Shown here: piece by piece, positions 27,624 to 37,135 of the stretch | Layout: each line of letters starts with the position of its first letter | How positions within the stretch are numbered: position 1 is the first letter of the stretch | Assembly: GCA_014238945.1 (NCBI GenBank) | Contig: JABAAB010000075.1 | Location: 1 to 49,433 of the forward strand | Reading direction: 5' to 3' | Length of the DNA: 49,433 nucleotides | Source: Lysobacterales bacterium | GTDB lineage: Bacteria; Pseudomonadota; Gammaproteobacteria; Xanthomonadales; SZUA-36 | Made by a program: the position numbers and the translations under genes | Notes under the pieces: generated by a model | What the model saw: the letters and a program-made list of their open reading frames with translations, nothing else | Told to the model about the DNA's origin: nothing | The model's database searches: none

Positions 27624-27863
27624 TTACCAGTCGTATCCGCGTTTATGCCGGTAGTGCCTGTAGCGTTCCGGAGGGTTATAGATCGCGGCATCGATTATGG
27701 ACCACAGGTGGACCAACCAGCCGAGCAGTATCACCCAGAGTATTACCGACATGACGAACATGAAGCCCGCAAGTATCCAACGGCCCTGAAGTAGCTGACC
27801 CAAACCCGGAATGAAAAAGCTGCATAAGGCTGCAATTACATTTCCTGCTGAACCCCGACCCAT
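27624..27863 (-). CDS. Small TM2-like membrane protein
   Basis: A 79-residue protein from the ATG at 27863, which is preceded by GGAGG. It has two membrane helices: GNVIAALCSFFIPGLGQLLQ and then a second after a short GRWILAG turn. The PGLGQLLQGRW stretch is typical of TM2-type and related small membrane proteins. The tail is basic and aromatic (ERYRHYRHKRGYDW), probably cytoplasmic. Function unknown. Confidence 0.8.
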   Translation of the reverse strand: MGRGSAGNVIAALCSFFIPGLGQLLQGRWILAGFMFVMSVILWVILLGWLVHLWSIIDAAIYNPPERYRHYRHKRGYDW

Positions 27864-28110
27864 AATGTCCTCCTTCTGACTGGTTACTGATCTCACTGGT
27901 TATTAATGCATAATCCATGCCAGATCACCGGGGTGAGCAGGATATTGAACATGTCAAATGAAAATGGGCATTTATGGGGTTCGTGATACGGTCGTATTGA
28001 TTGATCTTTGCGAAATTGTTGACCATCCAGCGAAATAGTGGCGAATCACACCATTGGTTTTGAGGCGCGTCCGCCGCTACAAAGCCACTGCGGTCTGTGG
28101 TTGTCGGGCG

Positions 28111-28116
28111 TATAAT
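28111..28116 (+). promoter_or_regulatory. Putative icd promoter -10
   Basis: A consensus TATAAT lies 40 bp before the icd ATG in otherwise GC-richer DNA. No good -35 hexamer stands at 17-bp spacing, so an activator or an extended element is possible. The upstream GTCTGTGGTTGTC segment resembles the sequence before the fumC TATAAT. Confidence 0.45.
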
Positions 28117-28155
28117 ATCGGCAATCATAAATGACTGGAAAGAAGGAACGCCTGT

Positions 28156-29400
28156 ATGAGCTATCAGCACATTCGACTGCCTGAAAATGGTGAAAAAATC
28201 ACCATCCAAGACGGCAGGCTCGTGGTACCCGATAATCCCATTCTGGGATTTGTTGAAGGAGATGGCATCGGTGGGGATATAACCCGCGCGGCCATGAGGG
28301 TCTGGAATGCCGCGGTGGAGAAATCCTACGCCGGTCAACGCAAAGTGCACTGGGCGGAACTTTACCTTGGTGAGAAAGCTGCGGGCATTTACAACGGTGA
28401 TTATTTTCCCGACGAAACACTGGCTGCTGTCGAGGACCTGATTGTCTCCATCAAGGGTCCACTGACCACCCCGGTTGGTGGTGGTTTTCGTTCACTGAAT
28501 GTTTCGTTAAGGCAGGATTTGGATTTATATGCCTGTGTCAGGCCGGTACAGTATTTTGACGGTGTGCCATCGCCCATGCGACGTCCCGAGGAAGTTAACG
28601 CAATCATATTCAGGGAAAACACCGAGGATGTTTATGCCGGTATTGAATACGAATCGGGTACACCTGAAAACGAAAAACTGGCCAGGTTTCTACGTGAGGA
28701 AATGGGCGCCGAGTTTTTTGAAGGTGCTGGTCTTGGTATTAAGCCTATTTCTGCTTTTGGATCCAAGCGGCTGGTACGCAAGGCAATTCAATATGCCATA
28801 GACCATGATCATGACAGTGTTACCTTGGTTCACAAGGGTAATATTCAAAAATTTACCGAAGGCGCATTCCGCAAATGGGGTTATGAACTGGCCGAAGAAG
28901 AATTTGCCGATCAAACCATCAGCGAAACAGATCTGTGGGATATATATGACGGCAACCGCCCCGACGGAAAAGTGGTGATCAAGGACCGGATTGCGGACAT
29001 CATGTTCCAGTTGATGCAATTACGTCCGGCGGAATTCAGTGTCATTGCCACCACCAATCTCAATGGGGACTATCTGTCAGATGCATTGGCGGCTGAAGTC
29101 GGTGGTATGGGAATCGCACCGGGTGCCAACATGGCCGATCATGTCGCGGTGTTTGAAGCCACCCATGGAACCGCACCCAAATATGCAAACCTGGACAAGG
29201 TCAATCCCAGTTCACTGATGTTTTCCGGTTCAATGATGTTCGACTATATTGGTTGGGGCGAAGTTTCAGCACTGATTGCCAGTGCCTTTGGCAAGACCAT
29301 CTCACAAAGAATCGTGACCTATGACTTCGCCCGCCAGATGGATAATGCAACAGAGGTCTCTACCTCGGCCTTTGCAGATGCCCTGATCGGGAATATGTAA
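28156..29400 (+). CDS. icd: NADP-dependent isocitrate dehydrogenase
   Basis: A 414-residue homodimeric-type enzyme starting at an ATG with AAGGA upstream. The substrate loop reads [23 protein letters not shown] and keeps Ser113, which in E. coli is phosphorylated by AceK. Metal and substrate motifs [22 protein letters not shown] and the NADP-binding [10 protein letters not shown] follow. It makes 2-oxoglutarate and NADPH in the TCA cycle. No aceK is visible here, but the conserved Ser suggests possible control at the glyoxylate branch. Confidence 0.96.
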   Translation: MSYQHIRLPENGEKITIQDGRLVVPDNPILGFVEGDGIGGDITRAAMRVWNAAVEKSYAGQRKVHWAELYLGEKAAGIYNGDYFPDETLAAVEDLIVSIKGPLTTPVGGGFRSLNVSLRQDLDLYACVRPVQYFDGVPSPMRRPEEVNAIIFRENTEDVYAGIEYESGTPENEKLARFLREEMGAEFFEGAGLGIKPISAFGSKRLVRKAIQYAIDHDHDSVTLVHKGNIQKFTEGAFRKWGYELAEEEFADQTISETDLWDIYDGNRPDGKVVIKDRIADIMFQLMQLRPAEFSVIATTNLNGDYLSDALAAEVGGMGIAPGANMADHVAVFEATHGTAPKYANLDKVNPSSLMFSGSMMFDYIGWGEVSALIASAFGKTISQRIVTYDFARQMDNATEVSTSAFADALIGNM

Positions 29401-29418
29401 TCGCGAACTGATTTTCGA

Positions 29419-30240
29419 TTGAGCCCTGTGCTGCCTATATTCCAGTCCTCGGCCGAGTGCCTGGGGATATGCGTGCCGGAACTCAAATGCCAGGCTGTGG
29501 ATGGTCTGTGGAGGGCAGTACAGGAGCAGGGGTTTGATCTTGACCCGCACACACCACTGACAACCATTGGTGTTCCGGGCCGTCCGGAAAAGCCTGAACT
29601 GGTTAAGCCTGCAAAACTGCCGCGGCGGCGTCTTGGAAGCGAACATGGCCGGGCGGCTTTAGTGCACGCCATAGCACACATTGAATTCAATGCAATCAAC
29701 CTGGCCCTGGACGCAGTTTACCGCTTCCGTGATATGCCACTGCAGTATTACCTGGATTGGTTGTCGGTGGCGGCTGATGAATCCAGGCACTTTCAGTTGC
29801 TTTCTGTACGGTTGGAATCACTGGGTTACAGTTATGGTGATTTTGCGGCACACGACGGTCTTTGGGAAATGGTGGTGCGTACGGCGGATGACTGCATGAA
29901 GCGCATGGCACTGGTGCCCAGGGTCCTGGAAGCCCGGGGACTGGATGTGACGCCCTCTATGATCACCCGTTTACAAGGCGTTAACGATTTCGAGACCATA
30001 CGCATACTCAATGTGATCCTCGCTGAGGAAGTGCGTCATGTTGACATCGGCAGTCACTGGTTTCGTGTGTGCTGTGACCAACGCGGTGTGGATCCGGAAA
30101 GCACCTTTCTACTTTTGCTGGAAGAATACTTTACTGGACGTATCAGGGGGCCATTCAATATACCGGCACGTATGCGAGCGGGCTTCACCCAGCGTGAAAT
30201 GGATGCGATCACCCAAATCGGTGTAAAGCAGAAGTCTTAA
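29419..30240 (+). CDS. DUF455 ferritin-like protein
   Basis: A protein of up to 273 residues. The start is uncertain: TTG at 29419 or GTG at 29428, neither with a clear ribosome site. The core has the diiron-type ligands HAIAHIEFNAINLALD, AADESRHFQLL and AEEVRHVDIGSHWF, characteristic of DUF455 proteins, which are ferritin-like and distantly related to MiaE. No substrate is established. It follows icd by about 18 bp and converges with lpxH, sharing four bases at the stops. Confidence 0.87.
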   Translation: MSPVLPIFQSSAECLGICVPELKCQAVDGLWRAVQEQGFDLDPHTPLTTIGVPGRPEKPELVKPAKLPRRRLGSEHGRAALVHAIAHIEFNAINLALDAVYRFRDMPLQYYLDWLSVAADESRHFQLLSVRLESLGYSYGDFAAHDGLWEMVVRTADDCMKRMALVPRVLEARGLDVTPSMITRLQGVNDFETIRILNVILAEEVRHVDIGSHWFRVCCDQRGVDPESTFLLLLEEYFTGRIRGPFNIPARMRAGFTQREMDAITQIGVKQKS

Positions 30241-30956
30241 CTCAACGCCGACAATTCAAACCTTCCTGCCTTTACCCTTAAAACACTGCCCTGGGTGTAC
30301 CAGTCACCCAGGACGATCCGTTCAACCGATGTTCCATTGGCCTCAAGCTGGTGTGTCGCTGGCCGGTGGGTGTGGCCGTGTATCATCCTTGAGACGTTGT
30401 GACGTTTAAATGCTGCACCCACAGCAGTGGGATTGACATCCATGATGGCCATGCCCACTTTTGATTTGTGAACAGAACTTTCATCACGGGCCTGCCGTGC
30501 AATCTGCAGTCGTTCGCCTGGGGACTTGGACAGGAAATCTGATTGCCAGGCTGGATTCCTGACCATTTTTCTAAATTGCTGATAGGAGACATCATCGATG
30601 CAAAGTGTATCTCCGTGCATCAGCAGCACCGGCTCACCATAAAGGTCCGCAATATACTCTTCAGGAAGAAGTTGCACACCGGACTGCTCCGCAAATGATT
30701 CACCCAGCAGAAAATCCCGGTTACCGTGCATCAGGAAACAGGGTACGCCGCCTTTCACCAGGGATAGAAGCGCGCCGGCAACCTGCTTGGCGCATCCGGG
30801 CGGAACATCATCCCCCAGCCAGTATTCAAACAGGTCTCCCAGGATATACAGTGCATCGGCCCCGGGGGCTTCATCTGACAGAAAAGCAAGCAGCGTCGCA
30901 GTGGTCTCCGGTCTTTGGTCATCGAGATGAAGGTCGGAGATAAACAGTGTTGTCAT
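30237..30956 (-). CDS. lpxH: UDP-2,3-diacylglucosamine diphosphatase
   Basis: A 239-residue metallophosphoesterase. SDLHLDD carries Asp8 and His10, GDLFEYWLGDD the bridging Asp, HGNRDFLLG the Asn and Asp, with further His ligands in LLMHGD and IHGHTHRP. LpxH removes UMP from UDP-2,3-diacylglucosamine in lipid A synthesis at the inner membrane. It lies 21 bp after the cyclophilin gene, an arrangement known in many gammaproteobacteria. Confidence 0.95.
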   Translation of the reverse strand: MTTLFISDLHLDDQRPETTATLLAFLSDEAPGADALYILGDLFEYWLGDDVPPGCAKQVAGALLSLVKGGVPCFLMHGNRDFLLGESFAEQSGVQLLPEEYIADLYGEPVLLMHGDTLCIDDVSYQQFRKMVRNPAWQSDFLSKSPGERLQIARQARDESSVHKSKVGMAIMDVNPTAVGAAFKRHNVSRMIHGHTHRPATHQLEANGTSVERIVLGDWYTQGSVLRVKAGRFELSALS

Positions 30957-30977
30957 TGCAGAGCCAGCGACAGGGGT

Positions 30978-31553
30978 CTAATGAATTTCTACTGATTCGA
31001 TCAGTACCACCTCGGTGGGTACATCACCACGTCCGGTTTTGACAAAACGGATATCATCAACTACATCCATGCCTTCAACCACCCGGCCGAAAACGGCATA
31101 GCCCCAGTCACGCGAACTGTCGGTACCTTTGTGATCCAGCGAACCATTCACTTCGACATTAATAAAGAACTGCGAAGTAGCGGAATCAATCACATTGGTG
31201 CGGGCCATGGCTATGGTTCCACGTTCATTTTTCAATCCGTTGTCTGCTTCATTGGCAATCGGCTCACGAGTTGTCTTTTGTTGCATGTCCGCGGTCATCC
31301 CACCACCCTGGATCATGAAATGGCTGATCACCCGGTGAAATATTGTCCCTTCATAAAACCCGTCGCCTGCATATTGCAGGAAATTTTCAACCGACTTGGG
31401 TGCTTGTTGTGCAAACAGTTCCAGCCGGATATTCCCTTTATTGGTATGAATCGTCACCTGGGGGTTAGAACCACCGTCGGTTGACTGTGCCCTGGTGTCT
31501 GATACCTGAAAGGTGAAAATCAATACCGCGATAAAAGAAAGCAGTTGCCTCAT
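30978..31553 (-). CDS. Periplasmic peptidyl-prolyl cis-trans isomerase, cyclophilin type
   Basis: A 191-residue protein with a signal peptide (hydrophobic core 5-17, cleavage near TRA-Q). The cyclophilin core shows [35 protein letters not shown] and [15 protein letters not shown], with the catalytic Arg in FHRV. It catalyses proline isomerisation in envelope protein folding. It belongs to the short bacterial PpiA/B subgroup. Co-transcription with lpxH is likely. Confidence 0.93.
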   Translation of the reverse strand: MRQLLSFIAVLIFTFQVSDTRAQSTDGGSNPQVTIHTNKGNIRLELFAQQAPKSVENFLQYAGDGFYEGTIFHRVISHFMIQGGGMTADMQQKTTREPIANEADNGLKNERGTIAMARTNVIDSATSQFFINVEVNGSLDHKGTDSSRDWGYAVFGRVVEGMDVVDDIRFVKTGRGDVPTEVVLIESVEIH

Positions 31554-31794
31554 GTTTTGTTCTCCGCATTAATGGGTTCCGGGCGCCTATGATACTGGGG
31601 TGACGCGCAGGTATAAAGACTCATTCCAAAACGGTTCTGCCGAGTGGCTGCGGGTCACCAATTCGAAGTCAATTTATGGTAAAATAGTCATCTTGCACAA
31701 AGAACAAAACCGACATCAAATCACTCAAATTATTTGTTATATAAATATCATATATTACATATAGATATTATACATTCCGGAGTATTTACATTTA

Positions 31795-34458
31795 ATGGTC
31801 GAGCTCGCCAAAGAAGTCTTGCAGGTTAATCTCGAAGACGAAATGCGACAGTCCTATCTGGACTATGCAATGAGTGTCATCGTCGGCCGGGCTTTGCCGG
31901 ACGTCCGGGATGGTCTGAAACCAGTTCACCGACGTGTGCTTTATGCCATGAGCGTATTGAATAACGACTGGAACAAACCTTATAAAAAGTCCGCCCGCGT
32001 AGTGGGTGATGTCATCGGTAAATACCACCCACATGGTGATTCTGCCGTTTACGACACCATCGTCCGCATGGCCCAACCATTTGCAATGCGTTACATGCTG
32101 GTCGATGGACAGGGGAACTTTGGTTCTGTGGATGGTGATGCTGCTGCCGCCATGCGATATACAGAAGTGCGCATGTCAAAACTGGCACACGAACTGCTCG
32201 CAGACCTCGATAAGGAAACGGTAAATTTCGGGCCCAATTATGATGAATCCGAGTCCGAACCACTGGTCATGCCAACCCGCGTTCCGGGTCTCTTGGTCAA
32301 TGGCTCGGCCGGTATCGCTGTCGGTATGGCAACCAATATTCCCCCGCACAACCTGGTCGAGGTCATCAACGCCACCATTGCACTGATCAACGAGCCTGAG
32401 TTGGACATTGAAGGGATCATGGAGCATCTGCCAGGACCGGATTTCCCGACGGCCGGGATGATCAATGGGGCCCAGGGCATACACGAGGCTTATCACACGG
32501 GACGTGGCCGTATCTATATGCGGGCCCTCTCTCACGTGGAAACCAATGAGTCCAACGGTAAGAATTCACTGATCGTCACCGAACTGCCATACCAGGTAAA
32601 TAAGGCACGCTTGCTTGAGAAAATCGCCGAACTGGTCAAGGACAAGAAGCTCGATGGAATTACCGGTTTGCGTGATGAATCCGATAAGGACGGGATGCGG
32701 GTTGTCATCGAATTGCGTCGTGGTGAAGTGCCGGAAGTTGTGCTGAACAATCTCTATAAGCAGACCGTGATGCAAAATGTATTCGGCATCAACATGGTTG
32801 CGCTGGTCGCCGGTCAGCCAAGGGTGTTGAATCTCAAGGAGATATTGCAGGCCTTTATCGGTCATCGCCGGGAAGTTGTTACCCGGCGCACATTGTTTGA
32901 ATTACGCAAGGCACGTAACCGGGCCCATGTGCTTGAGGGTCTGACGGTCGCGCTGGCCAATCTTGATGAACTGATCGAATTGATCAAGTCCTCGCCTTCA
33001 CCAGCTGATGCCAGGCAGTCACTGCTGGCCAAACGCTGGGATCCCGGTCTGGTACGCGCGATGCTGGGGCAGGGTGGTGCTGCGACCTCCCGGCCTGAAA
33101 ATCTTGAACCGGAATATGGTTTACAACCCGATGGTTACCAGTTGTCACCGGTGCAGGCACAGGAAATACTGAATATGCGTCTGCACCGGCTTACCGGTCT
33201 GGAACAGCAGAAACTTACCAACGAATACGAGGAAATACTCGACACGGTCAAGGATTTATTGGGGATACTCTCTGACCCCGTACGTCTGATGACAGTTATA
33301 CAGGAAGAACTCGAAGCGGTTCGTGACCAGTTCGGGGATGAAAGACGAACTTTCATCATGGAAAAGAAACTGGATTTGAGTCTTGAAGACCTGATTACAG
33401 AAGAAGACGTGGTTGTTACCTTGTCCCACGCCGGCTACGCCAAGTCACAGAGCCTTGATCGTTACCAGGCCCAGCGTCGCGGTGGCAAAGGCAAATCTGC
33501 GACCAAGGTAAAGGAAGAGGACTTTATTGACGAGATCTTTGTTGCAAATACCCACGACACACTGCTGTGTTTTACATCCCGGGGCAAGATCTACTGGTTG
33601 AAGGTCTACGAGTTACCACAGGCCAGTCATATGAGTCGTGGCAAACCGATCGTCAATCTGTTGCCACTGGAAAAAGATGAGCGGGTTAATGCCGTGCTGC
33701 CTGTACGTGAGTATTCGGAAAACCGCTATGTATTCTTTTCAACCCGTAATGGCATTGTCAAGAAAACCAGGTTATCCGCTTATGGTAACCAGCGTGCGAA
33801 TGGTATTTGGGCAATCAATCTCGATGAGGATGACGAACTGGTCAACGTGGAGATTACCGAAGGTGATTGCGAAGTCATGTTGTTTTCCAGTTCTGGCAAA
33901 TGTATCCGTTTCTCAGAACAGGATGTAACTTCTGTCGGACGCACGGCCAGGGGTGTGATCGGTATTCGACTGCAACCGGACCAACGTGTGGTCTCCATGC
34001 TGGTGTTGGACCAGGGTGACATACTGACCGCCACGGAACGTGGCTTTGGCAAAAGAACCGACCCGCTGGAGCATTCATGCCAGGGCAGGGGTGGACAGGG
34101 GATGATCGGAATTCAGACCTCGGACAGAAATGGTGAATTGATAGCTGCGCTGCAGGTCACCGACGAAGATGACATCATGCTCATATCTGATGGGGGAACG
34201 CTGGTACGTACTCATGCCGACGAGATATCAACACTGGGGCGCAATACCCAGGGTGTAACCCTGATCCGTCTCAGGGACGATGAACAACTGGTCGGACTGG
34301 CCAGGATTCAAACTGAAGACGAAGAAGATCTGGATGGGGAAGATCAGGCCGAAGAAGGTCAGGCTGAAGCAGGTCAGACTGAAGAAGGTCAGGCCATGGA
34401 AGATCAGACTCAAGTCGGGCAAACGGAAACAGATCAAAACGGTGTGGACGAGTCCTAA
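31795..34458 (+). CDS. gyrA: DNA gyrase subunit A
   Basis: An 887-residue GyrA. Active-site Tyr122 and the quinolone-resistance residues Ser83 and Asp87 are at E. coli numbering, the latter two in the wild-type state. The GyrA box QRRGGKG lies near residue 560, followed by the six-bladed beta-pinwheel. After the pinwheel a roughly 45-residue tail repeats acidic Q-rich units (E-E-G-Q, E-A-G-Q, E-D-Q). In E. coli an acidic tail tunes supercoiling, so this one may too. GGAG lies 12 bases before the ATG, slightly far. The upstream 240 bp are very AT-rich (31735-31780). The stop overlaps the convergent lipoprotein gene by 4 bp. Confidence 0.97.
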   Translation: MVELAKEVLQVNLEDEMRQSYLDYAMSVIVGRALPDVRDGLKPVHRRVLYAMSVLNNDWNKPYKKSARVVGDVIGKYHPHGDSAVYDTIVRMAQPFAMRYMLVDGQGNFGSVDGDAAAAMRYTEVRMSKLAHELLADLDKETVNFGPNYDESESEPLVMPTRVPGLLVNGSAGIAVGMATNIPPHNLVEVINATIALINEPELDIEGIMEHLPGPDFPTAGMINGAQGIHEAYHTGRGRIYMRALSHVETNESNGKNSLIVTELPYQVNKARLLEKIAELVKDKKLDGITGLRDESDKDGMRVVIELRRGEVPEVVLNNLYKQTVMQNVFGINMVALVAGQPRVLNLKEILQAFIGHRREVVTRRTLFELRKARNRAHVLEGLTVALANLDELIELIKSSPSPADARQSLLAKRWDPGLVRAMLGQGGAATSRPENLEPEYGLQPDGYQLSPVQAQEILNMRLHRLTGLEQQKLTNEYEEILDTVKDLLGILSDPVRLMTVIQEELEAVRDQFGDERRTFIMEKKLDLSLEDLITEEDVVVTLSHAGYAKSQSLDRYQAQRRGGKGKSATKVKEEDFIDEIFVANTHDTLLCFTSRGKIYWLKVYELPQASHMSRGKPIVNLLPLEKDERVNAVLPVREYSENRYVFFSTRNGIVKKTRLSAYGNQRANGIWAINLDEDDELVNVEITEGDCEVMLFSSSGKCIRFSEQDVTSVGRTARGVIGIRLQPDQRVVSMLVLDQGDILTATERGFGKRTDPLEHSCQGRGGQGMIGIQTSDRNGELIAALQVTDEDDIMLISDGGTLVRTHADEISTLGRNTQGVTLIRLRDDEQLVGLARIQTEDEEDLDGEDQAEEGQAEAGQTEEGQAMEDQTQVGQTETDQNGVDES

Positions 34459-34958
34459 TCCATACGCTTGAACCGGCCCGGATCATTGAATAATTCCGGG
34501 TGGTCCTCGTGCTCAATGAATGCTTTTCTGAGTGACTCGCTGTCGGTCAGTTCATCATTAATTAAATTCGTATTGAGGGTCTTCACTTCAAGTTCGCCAT
34601 CTACCATCTGGTAGGACGCCACCATGAACAGGTCTTCATCATCCGGTGAAACCGATTCGTCATCACTGCCCAGAAGTTCAAGCTGGACAGCTGAAACACC
34701 CCCGATGAGGATCTGATATCCACGAAAATACAGACTCGCCTTGTGCTCAAAATATTGAATGAGGTACTCGGTGTCAGAAAACCTGAATATCCTCATTTCC
34801 GCATCCGAATTGTCTTCCTCGTCTTCGGCCACCCACTGCCAGTTCCCGATCAAAGTCTTATTGATGGGAATCTCATGTGCGGTTGTAATTGGAACATCGT
34901 ATTGACATGCCAGCAACAGGACAGAAACAGTAAGCAGGCCCAAAATGATCTTTTTCAT
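34455..34958 (-). CDS. Putative small lipoprotein, unknown function
   Basis: I do not recognise the family. From the ATG at 34958 (GGA seven bases upstream; another ATG at 34970) the 167-residue product starts with a lipoprotein signal and lipobox LLLAC. The mature part is acidic, beginning with [14 protein letters not shown], and has a Trp/Phe-rich lipocalin- or copper-resistance-like beta pattern, but no motif identifies it. It should be anchored to a membrane by its lipidated Cys. Confidence 0.75.
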   Translation of the reverse strand: MKKIILGLLTVSVLLLACQYDVPITTAHEIPINKTLIGNWQWVAEDEEDNSDAEMRIFRFSDTEYLIQYFEHKASLYFRGYQILIGGVSAVQLELLGSDDESVSPDDEDLFMVASYQMVDGELEVKTLNTNLINDELTDSESLRKAFIEHEDHPELFNDPGRFKRMD

Positions 34959-35149
34959 TGGAATATCCATTCAGTTACAAGTAGCAGCGAGGTCATCCAG
35001 CAGATCGACACAGATACGATGGTAAATAACAACCGCGTCCTGATTATCCGACAATCATGACACTTCGTGACAACGCACAGAATTCTGCCGCAATCGACAA
35101 CAGGTATCCCGACGGATTAATCTGCTGTGTCGAGGGTACCCAGGATCAA

Positions 35150-35629
35150 TTACAACACGGACAGAACAGACTCAGCCGAGCTTACCCGGAACTCTCCCGG
35201 GGCTTCGACCAGCAGTTGGGTGACAACACCGTCGTCTGCTACCAGGGCAAAGCGTTGTGATCGTGTACCCATACCAAACGCGCTGGCATCCATTTCCAGA
35301 CCAAGCGCAGCAGCGAACTCACCGTTGCCATCTGCCAACATATCAACGCCTTTTGCATGCGCACTCCTGCCCCAGGCGTGCATGACAAACACATCATTGA
35401 CGGACACACAGGCAATGGCATCTACACCCCTGGAGTCAAAATCATCGGCGTGGTTGATAAAGCCAGGTAAATGCTTTGCAGAACATGTGGGCGTGAACGC
35501 CCCCGGAACAGAAAACAGTACCACTTTTCGTCCACCGAAATAATCGGCTGTCGAAACGGGTTGTGGTCCCTGGTCGTTCATGATTGTAAGGATGGAATTG
35601 GGAATATGGTCTCCGACCTCAATGCTCAT
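35150..35629 (-). CDS. Peroxiredoxin, Prx5/redoxin type
   Basis: A 159-residue thiol peroxidase. The peroxidatic site is PGAFTPTCSAKHLPGF with Cys49, followed by DAIACVSVNDVFVM, where Cys74 may be the resolving cysteine. RSQRFALVADDG is typical of the Prx5 group. It reduces H2O2 and organic hydroperoxides in the cytoplasm, in most members using glutathione/glutaredoxin. The Grx-fused cysteine synthase elsewhere in the window does not show a direct link. Confidence 0.93.
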   Translation of the reverse strand: MSIEVGDHIPNSILTIMNDQGPQPVSTADYFGGRKVVLFSVPGAFTPTCSAKHLPGFINHADDFDSRGVDAIACVSVNDVFVMHAWGRSAHAKGVDMLADGNGEFAAALGLEMDASAFGMGTRSQRFALVADDGVVTQLLVEAPGEFRVSSAESVLSVL

Positions 35630-35652
35630 CTATGTACTCCTTGGTTAGAAAT

Positions 35653-36018
35653 TCAGGCCGCGACTGCGTCTGATATGGCTGTTTGCAATATATCCGGGTT
35701 AATTGGTTTGGTTAGAAAGGCTATGGCACCCTGACGCATACCCCATACCCGGTCCGCCTCTCCATCTTTCTTGCTGACAAAAATAATAGGGATGTTGTTG
35801 GTATCCGAGTCATTGGTCAATTTCCGAGTGATCTGAAACCCACTCATCCCGGGCATAATGATATCCATCAGGATGACATTGGGTTTCTCTGTCCGTGCAA
35901 GCTCCAGTGCCAGGTCCCCGTTTTCTGCAACCAGTGTCGTGTAACCCCAGTCTTCAATCAAGTTTTTCAGCATGTAGACATGGGTGGGGGAGTCGTCAAC
36001 AATTAACACTTTTGCCAT
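35653..36018 (-). CDS. PilH-like single-domain response regulator
   Basis: A 121-residue receiver with no output domain, started at the ATG at 36018 (MAKVLIVDDS). The acidic pocket is Asp8/Asp9, the phosphoacceptor is Asp52 in ILMDIIMPG, the switch Ser is in IIFVSKKDGE and Lys is in FLTKPINP. Overall it resembles PilH of twitching-motility chemosensory systems (MDIIMPGMSGFQITRKL). No kinase or pil genes are in the window, so the partner is unknown. Confidence 0.87.
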   Translation of the reverse strand: MAKVLIVDDSPTHVYMLKNLIEDWGYTTLVAENGDLALELARTEKPNVILMDIIMPGMSGFQITRKLTNDSDTNNIPIIFVSKKDGEADRVWGMRQGAIAFLTKPINPDILQTAISDAVAA

Positions 36019-36113
36019 TGGATTTGTCTTCATAACTATCCATGTACCCCTGTAAGCAATTATGCACCAAATCCGATGGGAAAGCAGTCTCCGCTCTGAC
36101 TTGATTGGGTAGG

Positions 36114-37115
36114 CTAGCGAAGGTTCACCACGGTACGACCCAGTGAATTTCCTTTCATGAGCAGGTCAAATGAGTCACCCAGTTTTTCCAGATCAACTTC
36201 ATTGTTGACTATCGACTCAATATGCACCGGTCGCCATTCATTGGCCAAACGGTCCCAGAGAGTTTTTCGGATGTCGTAGGTTGTGTTGTTTGAGCTGATA
36301 CCAATCATGCTGACCCCGCGCAGGATCAAGGGTAAATTGGTGGTCTGCAAACCGATTCCACCCGCCATTCCACATACTGCGATATTACCCCACAGGTCGA
36401 TCACCCTGCTGATTCCGGCCAGCATGTCACCACCCACATTATCAATGCAGCCCGCCCAGCGTACGGTTTCAAGTGGTTTTTGTCCCCAATGTAAATCATG
36501 ACGTGATATGCACTGGCGTGCTCCAAGATTCGCCAGGTAATCGAACTGGTCGACCTTACCGGAAATGGCATGAACCTCGTAACCAGCCCGGGTCAGGATA
36601 TCAATGGCGAAACTGCCAACACCGCCACTGGCACCAGTTACAACGATCGGGCCAGCTTCCGGTGTCTGGCCAAGCGCCTCCATGCGGTAAAGTGATATCG
36701 CCGCAGTAAATCCGGCCGTCCCGATACCCATGGCCTCACGACAGCTAAGACCGTCCGGCAAGAGCACGATATCCTTGCTGTCCAGGCGAAGATACTGGGT
36801 GTAACCACCATCACGGCTCTCAGAAAGTTGACAACCGGTAACCAGCACCTTGTCACCGGGTGAATAGCGCTCGGAGTCGGAGGCGATGACCTCGCCGGCC
36901 ACGTCAATACCAGCGGTTAATGGGTAGGTCTTCAGAATCTTGCCCTTGCCTGTAGCTGCCAGGGCGTCCTTGTAATTGATACCCGACCATTCACCCCTGA
37001 TGGTGACGTCGCCTTCACTCAGATCTGCAATGGATATATTCTCCAAACCGGAGCGATAGCCCTCGGCATCATTGTGGATACGAAATGCCTTGAATGATTC
37101 TGGAATAGCAGCCAT
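36114..37115 (-). CDS. acuI: Acrylyl-CoA reductase family oxidoreductase (AcuI/YhdH)
   Basis: A 333-residue zinc-independent medium-chain reductase. The NADPH-binding motif TGASGGVGSFA is central, and the N-terminal GINYKDALAATGKGKI and DVAGEV motifs match YhdH/AcuI. AcuI reduces acryloyl-CoA to propionyl-CoA with NADPH and protects cells from acrylate, for instance from DMSP in marine settings. It lies 20 bp after lpd on the same strand, an unusual attachment to the 2-oxoglutarate dehydrogenase genes. Confidence 0.92.
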   Translation of the reverse strand: MAAIPESFKAFRIHNDAEGYRSGLENISIADLSEGDVTIRGEWSGINYKDALAATGKGKILKTYPLTAGIDVAGEVIASDSERYSPGDKVLVTGCQLSESRDGGYTQYLRLDSKDIVLLPDGLSCREAMGIGTAGFTAAISLYRMEALGQTPEAGPIVVTGASGGVGSFAIDILTRAGYEVHAISGKVDQFDYLANLGARQCISRHDLHWGQKPLETVRWAGCIDNVGGDMLAGISRVIDLWGNIAVCGMAGGIGLQTTNLPLILRGVSMIGISSNNTTYDIRKTLWDRLANEWRPVHIESIVNNEVDLEKLGDSFDLLMKGNSLGRTVVNLR

Positions 37116-37135
37116 TTTATATTAACCTCTCTTTG

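Noticed and set aside
35057-35260. Small plus-strand frame beside the peroxiredoxin gene
   Set aside because: It runs opposite the peroxiredoxin 3' end, and its composition and sequence look like a shadow.
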